From contig CAXXDU010000002.1 of NCBI GenBank assembly GCA_963667535.2, forward strand, positions 1,736,001 to 1,800,000: a stretch of DNA of 64,000 nucleotides. The letters run 5' to 3'. The DNA comes from UBA5614 sp963667535. GTDB taxonomy: Bacteria; Cloacimonadota; Cloacimonadia; Cloacimonadales; Cloacimonadaceae. How positions within the stretch are numbered: the first letter of the stretch is position 1; every line of letters starts with the position of its first letter. Below, piece by piece: positions 19,201 through 27,908 of this stretch. Made by a program: the position numbers and the translations under genes. The notes below the pieces were generated by a model that saw only the letters and a list, made by a program, of their open reading frames with translations, did not search any database and had not been told where the DNA came from.

Positions 19201-19516
19201 AATGGCTGAAGAAATGGAAGCTATTTCCCGACAGCTTAAAGAGAATAGAATAGACCAGGATTTGATTAACAGACAGGAAAGAATACTGTCTAAGCTGCTT
19301 GATGCCCAGAAATCAATCAACAAGCGTGAATTTAGCCAAAAGCGTAAGGGTGAGACGGCTGAAAATAATCCTGATAATCCCAATATCCCGTCAACTGACT
19401 TTGATATGCTTCGCAAGAAAGCAATGCTGGATGAGCAATACCGTGCTTTCCCCAAAGAATATCAGCAAGTTATACAACAATACCTCAAAACATTAAATGA
19501 ACAGAGTCAGAAATAG
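16271..19516 (+). CDS. DUF4175-like membrane-anchored coiled-coil protein
   Basis: 1081 residues. Three N-terminal membrane helices lie at about 23-45, 51-75 and 147-163, then a beta-rich region of Ig-like character (about 190-480), then a very long charged coiled coil (about 490-770) and a Gln/Met-rich segment with GGQGGGG and repeated QQM motifs (about 930-1010) before a charged C-terminus. Length and layout fit the DUF4175 family of FCB and alpha-proteobacterial genomes, whose function is not known. AAAGGG precedes the ATG. The stop is immediately followed by the ATG of a secreted TPR protein, so the two probably act together at the envelope (inference). Confidence 0.8.
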   Translation: MKRRAFEARLNTIRKHYNGILFRRTFIKCLLILALAFHLYLSFRIFIKAPSEILMLANLFRFLSLGGVILILANDYRYRPGQLRISRWLDDLHGSKDDLYQNVIELKKDADIAQSEIYQRLYDNGAERIHEQQVTYPPTFSPLFRKVILICLLSMAVLWGLNYKQVPKSAEEYWLNRIQTTNLISYIEVKPGSLKLGRNQDVLIEVVDAISDIQYHLMYKIENQWREIAMPDGKYLFEKLDYSFSYYVKAGNIRSNTFRIDVLDNPAVRRYTVSYHYPAYTRLKAEMDSTNYGNIQALKHTLVTFSIDTNISVKDARMHFSNGAEKVLQPVSEKSFVTQLEVLEPLTWYMELTDALGRKSIPEEKTIEVIPDNPPEINIPEPGDDVILNQNMLLPMRIVASDDYGLKNLMLKYQVNDQNSQSMELQGIINSANLDLDYVLSLQSMNMLPGDIVTYWVEINDNSPEMQKAISKKYKARFPSIEEIYKEIEQQETGKKDELKDILKQSTELQKDFEQKRREMLKDDTMKWEDKKQLENMVQNQQQLADQVEKVADSYQQMIDKVQNNQALSQETLEKMQKIQQIMSEIDNEQLQKAMEQFSKSLQNLDPNAIKKAMENFKFSLEDFNEKIDQTLKLLESIKKEQAVQKALQISEEMEKMQQALMDKTADSKNQADKLAEEQKKIGDKLDSIKEQMDKIDDLLDDQKDKEASDMLKELEEMMKQDELNKDTQSSQESLSKNQRQQSMSSQKQAQQKMRKMTNKLQEMKDSVSSGNSQKTMQSMQTAVRELMIFSQKHEEAANKYKQDPYPILPDLLSGYEGMQLSVNKLFSNPMVMMFMPQKFFIDSNQAAQSYRDFFINVNEIQYFSIPQNLDGIQKGLNLMAYDLMQAMNQSSQGGQGGGGMESLMKQLQQMGQEQMAMNMLTQQMLQQMQQNGGRMGNAEQQQLQRLANEQERLAENLKRAIQNSPEAQRQGNSLKQMAEEMEAISRQLKENRIDQDLINRQERILSKLLDAQKSINKREFSQKRKGETAENNPDNPNIPSTDFDMLRKKAMLDEQYRAFPKEYQQVIQQYLKTLNEQSQK

Positions 19517-21247
19517 ATGAAGAATAAACTAATACTAATTACATTATTACTGGTCATAGCCACTATGGTTTATGCACAATATGACGAGAAAGCCATACTA
19601 ACTCAACAAGCTCAACAGCTAACCTTCCAGAGACAGTTTACTCAAGCGGAACAAGCCTGGCTTCAAATCCTGCAGAAATACCCCAACGATGCAGCATCAA
19701 TAACTCAGCTTTTCCAGATGTATTTGCAAATCAATCAAATGGACAAAGCAGATAAACTTCTCAAAGATTACAGGGCAGTCTTACCGGAAAACCAAAGAAT
19801 GGAATACGAAGTACAGCTTCTTATTAATCAGGCTAAATTAACTGAGGCATGGGATAAATCACAAGCTTATATCCAGCTTAGTCCAAAAGAAGAAAACCGA
19901 TACCGGATGCTGGCGTATTACTTTGAGCAAAAGGGTTTCTATGAGCAGGCAATCAGAATGTATGAACAGGGTAGGAAAGCTCTGAATAATGATAATCTGT
20001 ATAGCATGGAGATAGGCAATAGCGCATATTACAGTCATATTTATGACAAAGCCATGACGGAGTATATCAGATTTCTGGAAGCTCAACCTGGTAATCTTTT
20101 CTTCGTAAGCAACCAGATGAAGAATATCCTGACAGATAATCCCGAACTAATCAAACAGCTAAAAGGCTTAGCCAAAGCCAGCTCCAGTCTGGAAGTCAAA
20201 GAAGCTTATGCCATCTCTCTCAGCAGGATGGGCAAGCTAAGTGAAGCGCTGGCTGAATACGAATTACTTCCCACAGAAAAACTCTATACTTTTGCTAATG
20301 AGCAATATACTAATGGTAAGGACTCTCTGGCGATAGCGGCTTACAATTCACTGAGAAACAGACAACCGGATGTTACTATGCTGGGTGAAATCTATATCAA
20401 GCTAAGCGGGTTGTATATCCGGCAAAAGCAGTTTGCTATGGCAGACAGTATTTTAAGCAATATAGTGGATATCAGCAGTAATAAAGTGAATTCTATATTT
20501 GAACGTAGAAAGTACCCCTTACAGGCTTATCTGATGTTGGCAGATCTGGCGCAGTGGCAAGCCAGAGATGTAGACTCAATAATCAAAATATACAACGATG
20601 CAAAAAAGTATGCCTATCAGTCTGATGACCTGCCTGAAATTGAATTCAGGCTTATTGATACATACTATGTTAATGACAGGATTGAACAGGCGGAGCTGCT
20701 TCTGGCGAAGCAAAACAAGAACAAACAACCAGATAGATTGCTGTATTATCAATACTTGATTGCCATGGCAAAGCTTATGCCCGAGAAGGCAGATTCATTA
20801 CTAAACGACCTGATGATAGTTGCTCCATCCAGTAAGTATGTGAATGACCTGATGACCATCAATATCCTGATTATGAATCTCTCCAGGACTGCTCAGGGTA
20901 CCTTTTATCAGGCTTATCAGCAAAAACTGAGTCATAAGGATTCATTGGCTGTACAGACTGTATATGAGTTATCTACAACTGCCAAGGATGAAGAACTGCG
21001 TATTTTGGCAGCAGACTGGGCGTTAACCTCGGGATTAAAGTCAATGGCTGATAGTCTGTATACATTTGAATGGAAGGATGAAATCCTCAAAGAATATGCT
21101 TCTCTGCAACGCTCCCGTCTTGAGAATGAAACGATAAAAGCAGAAAGCATGGCACAGGATTTTCTTAAAAGTAATCCCAATAGTGTCTTTTCACCAAGTT
21201 TCAGGCAAATTCTTCAAAAATCTCCAGCCGGTAGGCCAAGTTTGTAA
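19517..21247 (+). CDS. Secreted tetratricopeptide-repeat protein
   Basis: 576 residues with a signal peptide (LILITLLLVIATMVYAQ, cleavage after about residue 20). TPR-like helical pairs run through most of the mature protein (for example QRQFTQAEQAWLQILQKYP, KGFYEQAIRMYEQGRKAL and MGKLSEALAEYELLP). No catalytic motif is visible. It starts at the base after the DUF4175 stop codon, which indicates translational coupling; a periplasmic scaffold for that protein is a reasonable guess. Confidence 0.8.
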   Translation: MKNKLILITLLLVIATMVYAQYDEKAILTQQAQQLTFQRQFTQAEQAWLQILQKYPNDAASITQLFQMYLQINQMDKADKLLKDYRAVLPENQRMEYEVQLLINQAKLTEAWDKSQAYIQLSPKEENRYRMLAYYFEQKGFYEQAIRMYEQGRKALNNDNLYSMEIGNSAYYSHIYDKAMTEYIRFLEAQPGNLFFVSNQMKNILTDNPELIKQLKGLAKASSSLEVKEAYAISLSRMGKLSEALAEYELLPTEKLYTFANEQYTNGKDSLAIAAYNSLRNRQPDVTMLGEIYIKLSGLYIRQKQFAMADSILSNIVDISSNKVNSIFERRKYPLQAYLMLADLAQWQARDVDSIIKIYNDAKKYAYQSDDLPEIEFRLIDTYYVNDRIEQAELLLAKQNKNKQPDRLLYYQYLIAMAKLMPEKADSLLNDLMIVAPSSKYVNDLMTINILIMNLSRTAQGTFYQAYQQKLSHKDSLAVQTVYELSTTAKDEELRILAADWALTSGLKSMADSLYTFEWKDEILKEYASLQRSRLENETIKAESMAQDFLKSNPNSVFSPSFRQILQKSPAGRPSL

Positions 21248-21300
21248 GCATAAATCCGATATTATACTTAATCATATAAAATTATAATGGGGAATAAGAG

Positions 21301-22761
21301 ATGAAAAAGCTAATTCGCCGCACTTACACTTTTGATGATGTCCTGCTTGTACCGCAAAACTCAACCATATTGCCTGCCCAGGTTGACCTTACAACTAAGT
21401 TAACCAGTAAGATAAAGCTCCGTATCCCAATTATCAGCGCTGCAATGGATACTGTTACGGAATCAGGACTGGCAATTGCTCTCGCCCGTGAAGGTGGAAT
21501 CGGGATTATTCACAAGAATATGACTATTGAAGAACAGGCAAACGAAGTTCATCGGGTAAAGAGAGCCGAAAGCGGAGTCGTAAGCCATCCATATACTATA
21601 TCTCCCACCGATACTCTGGAGACAGTTTTTGCAATGAAAAGCAAGCATAAAATCGGTGGTTTCCCTGTAGTTGAAAATGGCAAACTGGTCGGAATTCTTA
21701 CCAATCGTGATATGCGGTTTGAGTTGAATTCCAAGATTCTTGTGCACGAACTAATGACTCCCAGGGAAAAGCTGGTGACAGCACCGGAAGGTATCTCCAT
21801 GGAAGAAGCACAGGCACGGTTGCACAAGCATAGAATCGAAAAACTGCTAATCATTAACTCCATCGGTGATTTAGTCGGGATGATAACTGTCCGGGACATT
21901 ATGAAGAAAATCGATTATCCTTACGCTGTGCAGGATAAGAATAATCGTCTTTTAGTTGGTGCTGCCATAGGAGTCACGGGTGACTATCTGGAAAGAGCAA
22001 AAGAACTCATACTCATGGGAGCGGATGTTATTACCATAGATACAGCCCATGGTCATCATACCAATATTTCCAAAGCTATCAAATCGATTAAAAAGTCCTG
22101 CAAGATAGAAATTATCGCAGGTAACATTGCCACTGCCAAGGCTGCTCAATATCTAATTGATGCAGGTGCAGATGCGATTAAAGTGGGAATTGGTCCGGGT
22201 TCAATTTGTACAACCAGAGTTGTCGCCGGTATCGGAGTTCCGCAGTTAACAGCAATAATGGATTGTGCTGAGATTGCTGAAAAAGCAGGTATTCCCGTCA
22301 TAGCCGATGGTGGGATTAAATACTCCGGAGATATCGTTAAAGCTCTGGCAGGTGGAGCAAATGTTGTCATGATAGGCAGTTTGTTTGCAGGGACTGATGA
22401 AAGCCCAGGAGAATCTATTATCTTTAATGGCAGACGTTTTAAATCATATCGTGGCATGGGCTCTATCGGAGCAATGAAACAAGGTAGCAAAGACAGATAT
22501 TTCCAGAGTGAAAAAGAAGACAATAAGCTTGTTGCCGAAGGTATAGAAGGTATGGTGCCCTATAAAGGTCCGTTGAAAGACTTTGTCTATCAGCTTATCG
22601 GTGGTATCAGGTCTGGAATGGGCTATTGCGGTGCCAGGAGTTTAAAATTACTGAGAGAGCATGCTGAGTTTATAGAAATCACTTCGGCAGGATTAAAAGA
22701 ATCACATCCACACGATATCAGAATTACCAAGGAGACTCCCAATTACTTTAGTAGCGAGTAA
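21301..22761 (+). CDS. guaB: Inosine-5'-monophosphate dehydrogenase
   Basis: Oxidises IMP to XMP with NAD+, the committed step to GMP. 486 residues, standard length. It begins with TFDDVLLVPQNSTILP; two CBS domains occupy about residues 95-205; catalytic Cys303 lies in GPGSICTTRVVAG; the mobile flap region YRGMGSIGAM follows. DTAHGHH (247-253) is present. GGGGAATAAGAG supplies the ribosome site. The 3' end contains the ribosome site for xerD, so the two are probably one transcript although functionally unrelated. Confidence 0.97.
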   Translation: MKKLIRRTYTFDDVLLVPQNSTILPAQVDLTTKLTSKIKLRIPIISAAMDTVTESGLAIALAREGGIGIIHKNMTIEEQANEVHRVKRAESGVVSHPYTISPTDTLETVFAMKSKHKIGGFPVVENGKLVGILTNRDMRFELNSKILVHELMTPREKLVTAPEGISMEEAQARLHKHRIEKLLIINSIGDLVGMITVRDIMKKIDYPYAVQDKNNRLLVGAAIGVTGDYLERAKELILMGADVITIDTAHGHHTNISKAIKSIKKSCKIEIIAGNIATAKAAQYLIDAGADAIKVGIGPGSICTTRVVAGIGVPQLTAIMDCAEIAEKAGIPVIADGGIKYSGDIVKALAGGANVVMIGSLFAGTDESPGESIIFNGRRFKSYRGMGSIGAMKQGSKDRYFQSEKEDNKLVAEGIEGMVPYKGPLKDFVYQLIGGIRSGMGYCGARSLKLLREHAEFIEITSAGLKESHPHDIRITKETPNYFSSE

Positions 22762-23653
22762 TACACTCAATCCTCAGCTTATCAGTGCTTTAAACAGCTT
22801 TCTGTACTTTCTCAAAGTTGAGAAAGGCATGGCAGAAAACTCCGTGGAAAGCTATCGCAGAGACCTGGAAGATTTTCTTCGATACAGCCCCAAAGTGTTG
22901 ACAAGCTATACTGCAAGTGACATTGTTTCATACTTTGTGACACTTCAGAGTATTGGTCTGGTAAATACTTCCTTAGCTCGTAAGAGAGTTGCTATCAAAC
23001 AATTCTTTCTCTATCTTGAACGTCAGGAAATGGATGTACAAGTAGATTTTGAGCAAGTTCCAAAGATAAAAATCAGCCAGCACCTTCCTGATTTCCTGAG
23101 TGTTGATGAAATGTTTAAACTATTGGATTCTTTACCGGTTGAACAACCTCTCCAGATTCGTAACAAGGCGATGATGGAATTACTCTATGCCACGGGACTG
23201 CGAATTTCTGAACTGCTGGGATTGACTATTCATGACATTGTATACAATGACAAGGTTATTCTGATCAGAGGTAAAGGCAGCAAACAAAGATATGTGCCTG
23301 TTTTAGATAATGTCCTGGAACTGGTCTCGGGTTATATAGTTAATATCAGACCCATACTGTTAAAATTTAAGAAGAACGATTACATATTTTTGAATAAACT
23401 CGGCAATAAAATGAGCCGCATGGGGTTTTGGAAGATACTGCAGCAAGCCGTTCTCAATGCAGCGATTAAGAAAGACATCACGCCTCATACTTTCAGACAT
23501 TCCTTTGCCACACATTTACTGGAAGCAGGTGTAAATCTCAGGATTGTTCAGACACTTCTGGGGCATTCCAGTATTAATACTACACAAATCTACACTCATG
23601 TAGATACCAGATATCTGGTGGAAACTCATAGAATGTATCATCCCCGTGCATAA
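22742..23653 (+). CDS. xerD: Tyrosine recombinase XerD-like, apparent ATT start
   Basis: Site-specific recombinase of the XerC/XerD type that resolves chromosome dimers. With the start at 22742 it is 303 residues, the normal length, and opens with the family pattern ALNSFLYFLKVEKGMAENSV. Catalytic residues in this numbering: Arg154 (ATGLRISELL), Lys178, His249 and Arg252 (HTFRHSFATHLL), His275 (LLGHSSI) and Tyr284 (TQIYTH). The only ATG, at 22829, would remove the first helix of the DNA-binding domain. Upstream, the frame is open back to TAA 22694-22696 but has no ATG, GTG or TTG. AAGGAG at 22729-22734 sits seven nucleotides before ATT 22742, so initiation at ATT is proposed. Confidence 0.9.
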   Translation: MTLVASNTLNPQLISALNSFLYFLKVEKGMAENSVESYRRDLEDFLRYSPKVLTSYTASDIVSYFVTLQSIGLVNTSLARKRVAIKQFFLYLERQEMDVQVDFEQVPKIKISQHLPDFLSVDEMFKLLDSLPVEQPLQIRNKAMMELLYATGLRISELLGLTIHDIVYNDKVILIRGKGSKQRYVPVLDNVLELVSGYIVNIRPILLKFKKNDYIFLNKLGNKMSRMGFWKILQQAVLNAAIKKDITPHTFRHSFATHLLEAGVNLRIVQTLLGHSSINTTQIYTHVDTRYLVETHRMYHPRA

Positions 23654-23675
23654 ATTATTTCATTTAGGAGATAGA

Positions 23676-24650
23676 ATGAAGAACCTTGTAATTATTGTCA
23701 TCTGCCTGCTTTTACTGATAGGGCTTACATCCTGTAAAAAAACGCCACAGACATTGATTCCTGTTACCGTAACATTGGATTGGACTCCCAATACAAACCA
23801 TACCGGTCTTTATGTAGCTTTGGAGCAGGGGCTGTTTAAGAACGAAGGACTTGATGTTAAGATAGTACAACCGGGTTCGGGATATACTGACCAGATTGTA
23901 GCAACAGGTAAAAGTGAATTCGGTGTATCATATCAGGAGAATGTAACCAGAGCGCGTGCTGAGAATATCCCACTCGTCTCTATTGCAGCAGTTATCCAAC
24001 ATAATACTTCGGGCTTTGCGTCGTTGAAGAAATCGAATATAATCACACCTAAAGACTTTGAAGGTAAGCGTTATGGTTCCTGGGATTCTCCTTCAGAAAA
24101 GGCAGTATTAGAAGCAATTATGAAGAAATCAAATGCTGATTTTACTAAAGTAAAAATAGTTTCAGGGATAACTGATTTCTTTTCTACTATTAGCAGAGAT
24201 GCTGACTTTGAATGGATTTATTCAGGATGGGATGGGGTAGAAGCCCAACTGAGAAAAATGGATTTGAATTTCCTTGCTCTAAAGGATTTAGAACCTGCTC
24301 TGGATTATTATACTCCGGTTATCATTACCAGCGACAATATTATTAAAACCAATCCTGAATTAGTCAAAAGCTTTATGAGAGCCACCGCTGCGGGATATGC
24401 CTTCGCCATTGCCAATCCTGATTCTGCTGCAAGTATTCTTCTCAAACACGCTCCGGAACTAAAACCCGAGCTAGTCAAAGCCAGTCAAAAGTATTTAAGT
24501 ACACAATATCAGGCTGATAGTCCTCAGTGGGGATTACAAAAAGCTGAAGTCTGGCAACGTTTTAATGATTGGATGGTGAAGCAAGGGCTTCTCACCAAAA
24601 GCATAGATACCAAAGCTGCTTTTACCAATGAATTCCTTCCGAAGAATTAA
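23676..24650 (+). CDS. NMT1/THI5-like ABC transporter substrate-binding lipoprotein
   Basis: About 324 residues: signal peptide with lipobox IGLTSCKK, then a type II periplasmic binding fold opening with VTLDWTPNTNHTGLYVALEQGLF, the hallmark of NMT1/THI5-like (ThiY) proteins that bind pyrimidine precursors of thiamine or related compounds. TTAGGAG fixes the start at 23676; the frame is open upstream into xerD but that extension is not needed. It is followed after 20 bp by the ATPase gene. No TPP riboswitch is seen. A precursor of thiamine is the likely ligand, but sulfonates or nitriles cannot be ruled out. Confidence 0.85.
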   Translation: MKNLVIIVICLLLLIGLTSCKKTPQTLIPVTVTLDWTPNTNHTGLYVALEQGLFKNEGLDVKIVQPGSGYTDQIVATGKSEFGVSYQENVTRARAENIPLVSIAAVIQHNTSGFASLKKSNIITPKDFEGKRYGSWDSPSEKAVLEAIMKKSNADFTKVKIVSGITDFFSTISRDADFEWIYSGWDGVEAQLRKMDLNFLALKDLEPALDYYTPVIITSDNIIKTNPELVKSFMRATAAGYAFAIANPDSAASILLKHAPELKPELVKASQKYLSTQYQADSPQWGLQKAEVWQRFNDWMVKQGLLTKSIDTKAAFTNEFLPKN

Positions 24651-24670
24651 GTAAATCATAAAGGCGACAG

Positions 24671-25426
24671 ATGAATAGTATTCTCAAGGTTGAGAAGCTC
24701 TGTAAATCTTTTCTTTTTAAGGGAAAGTCAGTTTTGGTCTTGAAAGACATCACCTTTGAGGTTACCGGGCAGGAATTCATTAGTATCATAGGCACCAGCG
24801 GCTGTGGGAAAAGTACTCTTCTTGAACTAATAGCCGGGATAACAACACCTGATAGCGGTACGATATTTGAGCAGGGCAAGGATATTACAGGTAAAGCAGG
24901 ATTTGCGGGATACATGCCTCAGGAAGATTTACTCTTACCCTGGCTGACATTAATGGAAAACGCCATTCTTCCATATAGAATAAAGAAAAAAGACATCAAA
25001 AAAGCAAAACTAAAAGTAATAAGCCTATTATCAGATTTCGGTTTAACCGGCTATGAGCATCATCTACCCTGGCAACTATCAGGGGGTATGAAGCAAAGAG
25101 CTGCTTTCCTCCGAACGGTTATGTCTGAAGCCGATATCCTGCTTCTGGATGAACCATTTGCCAATCTGGATGCACTTACCAGGCTACAAATGCAGGAATG
25201 GCTGATTAAAATTCAAGCAAAACTGAAGCAGACTATCATTCTGGTTACACATGATATTGACGAAGCTATTCATTTGTCTGACACAATATATATTATGGAC
25301 AGTATGCCAGGACCTTTTATTCATAAAGAAGTAATTCCTGCTGAATTTCTGAGAAGCAGAAAAGATGCTTCAAATCCCTTTCTTGCAGAGATAAAAGCTA
25401 CGCTTACAGCAAAATTGAATACCTGA
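24671..25426 (+). CDS. ABC transporter ATP-binding protein (ThiZ/SsuB/TauB type)
   Basis: 251 residues with Walker A GTSGCGKST (41-49), Q-loop MPQEDLLLPWLT, signature LSGGM (136-140), Walker B LLLDEP (157-162) and switch His194 (VTHDIDEAI). The Q-loop sequence with LLPW is characteristic of the nitrate/sulfonate/thiamine-precursor group. It powers import with the binding protein just upstream. The permease gene that normally lies between or after these two is missing; the next gene is on the other strand. Confidence 0.92.
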   Translation: MNSILKVEKLCKSFLFKGKSVLVLKDITFEVTGQEFISIIGTSGCGKSTLLELIAGITTPDSGTIFEQGKDITGKAGFAGYMPQEDLLLPWLTLMENAILPYRIKKKDIKKAKLKVISLLSDFGLTGYEHHLPWQLSGGMKQRAAFLRTVMSEADILLLDEPFANLDALTRLQMQEWLIKIQAKLKQTIILVTHDIDEAIHLSDTIYIMDSMPGPFIHKEVIPAEFLRSRKDASNPFLAEIKATLTAKLNT

Positions 25427-25440
25427 TATCTATCCTAACC

Positions 25441-25848
25441 TTAAATCGTCACAAGGATTACACCACCCAATCCCATAAAGATGCCAATAATCTGAGTTAG
25501 TGTCAAATGCTCTTTGAGAAGTATTACTGATAGGACAACAGCTATTGCTGCACTGAAAGAATTAATGATAACAACGGTGCTTACTTTACACATCCTAAGC
25601 GCAATTATGAAGAAGAGATAGGCAAATCCCGACAATACTCCGGCTGTAAGACTATAATTTATGCCACTCCAGCTATAATTTTTGTCCGGGCTGAAAAACA
25701 ACCAGTACAACAGTACACTAAGAAAGCTAGCGCCTAAAGATATCATAGCGAAAGTTACACTATCAATTCCGGTTGTCTTTTTCTGCATGATTGTGGTAAA
25801 GCCGAATAATACACAACTGATTATGGCAATCAGGATATACGGATTCAT
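25441..25848 (-). CDS. Small EamA/DMT-family membrane transporter
   Basis: About 135 residues with four to five membrane helices (PYILIAIISCVLFGFTTIMQK, FAMISLGASFLSVLLYWLFF, AGVLSGFAYLFFIIALRM, VVIINSFSAAIAVVLSVILL and IIGIFMGLGGVILVTI). This matches a single EamA unit, half the length of the usual ten-helix transporter, so it probably works as a dimer. AAGGGG before ATG 25848 makes that the likely start rather than codons upstream. The substrate is unknown. Confidence 0.8.
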   Translation of the reverse strand: MNPYILIAIISCVLFGFTTIMQKKTTGIDSVTFAMISLGASFLSVLLYWLFFSPDKNYSWSGINYSLTAGVLSGFAYLFFIIALRMCKVSTVVIINSFSAAIAVVLSVILLKEHLTLTQIIGIFMGLGGVILVTI

Positions 25849-25902
25849 TCTAAACCCCTTCATCTTACATTCTTCAGCAATTGATGCTGCTTTCATAAAT
25901 AA

Positions 25903-27906
25903 TCATGATATACTTTCCAATTCTAATATGCGGTCTCTGAGTTCTGCAGCACGTTCAAATTGAAGCTGTTGGGCAGCTTTACGCATTTCTCTTTTTAAAA
26001 GCTCCAGAATTTTGTCTTTATTATCCAGATCCAGGTATTCCATAAATTCAGCTTTATCAATCTTCTTATTTTGCTTGACCTTGTCAATATTGTCATATCC
26101 TTCTGCGACTGAAGTAGCTTGCTGGATTTGCTCCAAAGTCTTCATAATGGTCTGAGGTGTGATATTGTTATCTTCATTATACTTCATCTGCCTGGCTCTA
26201 CGGCTGTTTGTGATAGCCACTGTTTCTTTGATGGCATCTGTAATCTCATCTGCAAAGAAGATTACTTTACCATCCACATGTCTGGCAGCGCGTCCGGATG
26301 TCTGAATTAAAGAGCGTGTCGAACGCAGAAACCCGGTTTTGTCAGCATCCAGGATAGCCACTAATGACACTTCCGGCAAATCCAGACCCTCTCTTAATAG
26401 ATTAATGCCTACTATTACGTCAAACTCACCTGTTCTGAGTCCTCTGATTATCTTTATTCTTTCAATGGAATCAATATCACTATGTAGATAACGTACCTGG
26501 ATACCGGCATTGGTCAGATAAGTTGTCAAATCTTCAGCCATGCGCTTGGTTAGTGTTGTGACCAGTACCTTTTGATGCCTGGCTGTTCTTTCCCTGATTT
26601 GCGTAATCAAATCATCTACCTGATGTTTAATCGGTCTGATTTCTATCTCCGGGTCCAGTAAACCTGTAGGTCTGATTACCTGTTCAATTATTACGCCCTG
26701 AGTTAGCTCAAGTTCATAATCAGCAGGAGTGGCTGAGACAAATATTACGCGTTTCAGGAATTTCTCAAATTCATCAAATCTGAGTGGTCTGTTATCAAAA
26801 GCAGAAGGTAATCTGAAGCCATATTCCACCAGGTTTTTCTTGCGGGTATAATCTCCGCCGTACATACCATGCACCTGTGGAATCGAAGCATGGGATTCAT
26901 CAATGATAAACAAAAAGTCATCAGGAAAGTAATCCAGAAGACAGTTTGGCGGTTCACCCGGCTTCACTCCTGTCAGATGCCTTGTGTAGTTTTCAATACC
27001 GGAGCAGTAACCCAATTCGTGCAGCATTTCCAAATCAAACTTTGTCCGCTGCTGTAATCTGTCTGCTTCTACATAACGTTTGTTTTCTGTGTAGTAATTA
27101 ACTCTATCCCTTAGCTCGTTTTCAATTGATACCAACGCTCCCTGCATTTTATCGGGTGACATAATAAAGTGGATAGCCGGATATATAGGATATTCATCTA
27201 CTTTTCCCAGTGACTGATATGATATAGGGTGCAGTTTTTCCAGATTGATTATTTCATCATCAAAGAACTCAACTCTGATGCAGTGTTCCAGATAGGCGGG
27301 ATAGATATCCACTACATCACCCCGTACTCTGAAAGCGCCATGCTGAAAAGCTATATCATTTCTGCTGTAATGAGCCTGAACCAGCTTCTGGATAAGGGCT
27401 TCTCTATCCATCTTGTCGCCGACTTTTACACGAATCAGCGCTTCCCGGTACTCTTCGGGAACACCTAATCCATAGATACAGGAAACGGATGAGACTATTA
27501 TCACATCCTTTCTTTCCATCAGTGACATTGTTGCTCTCAAACGCAGTTTCTCTATTTGTTCATTGATATCAGAGTCTTTCTCAATATATATATCTTTTCC
27601 GGGTATATATGCTTCCGGCTGGTAATAATCATAATAGCTGATAAAGTATTCAACAGCATTTTCAGGAAAGAGTTGTTTCAATTCACCATACAGTTGTGCA
27701 GCCAGAGTTTTATTATGAGATAATACGAGAACGGGTTTGTTATATTGAGTGATGACGTTAGCAATTGTAAATGTCTTACCTGAGCCTGTTACTCCCAGTA
27801 AAACCTGATATGGTCTGTTTTCATTGAGACCGCTAACAAGTTCTGCTATTGCGTCCGGCTGATCTCCACAAGGCTGATAATCTGATACAAGTTTAAAAAT
27901 CGACAT
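25903..27906 (-). CDS. uvrB: Excinuclease ABC subunit B
   Basis: Damage-verification helicase of nucleotide excision repair, loaded by UvrA and later bound by UvrC. 667 residues, full length. Motifs: Walker A GVTGSGKT (38-45), the beta-hairpin region YYDYYQPEAYIP, DEAD-like IIDESHASIPQ, helicase motif region YLHSDIDSIER, QTSGRAARH, and a C-terminal UVR motif (LLKREMRKAAQQLQFERAAELRD). The gene begins three bases after the stop of the upstream hypothetical gene, so they may be coupled. uvrA and uvrC are not in the window. Confidence 0.97.
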   Translation of the reverse strand: MSIFKLVSDYQPCGDQPDAIAELVSGLNENRPYQVLLGVTGSGKTFTIANVITQYNKPVLVLSHNKTLAAQLYGELKQLFPENAVEYFISYYDYYQPEAYIPGKDIYIEKDSDINEQIEKLRLRATMSLMERKDVIIVSSVSCIYGLGVPEEYREALIRVKVGDKMDREALIQKLVQAHYSRNDIAFQHGAFRVRGDVVDIYPAYLEHCIRVEFFDDEIINLEKLHPISYQSLGKVDEYPIYPAIHFIMSPDKMQGALVSIENELRDRVNYYTENKRYVEADRLQQRTKFDLEMLHELGYCSGIENYTRHLTGVKPGEPPNCLLDYFPDDFLFIIDESHASIPQVHGMYGGDYTRKKNLVEYGFRLPSAFDNRPLRFDEFEKFLKRVIFVSATPADYELELTQGVIIEQVIRPTGLLDPEIEIRPIKHQVDDLITQIRERTARHQKVLVTTLTKRMAEDLTTYLTNAGIQVRYLHSDIDSIERIKIIRGLRTGEFDVIVGINLLREGLDLPEVSLVAILDADKTGFLRSTRSLIQTSGRAARHVDGKVIFFADEITDAIKETVAITNSRRARQMKYNEDNNITPQTIMKTLEQIQQATSVAEGYDNIDKVKQNKKIDKAEFMEYLDLDNKDKILELLKREMRKAAQQLQFERAAELRDRILELESIS

Positions 27907-27908
27907 GT

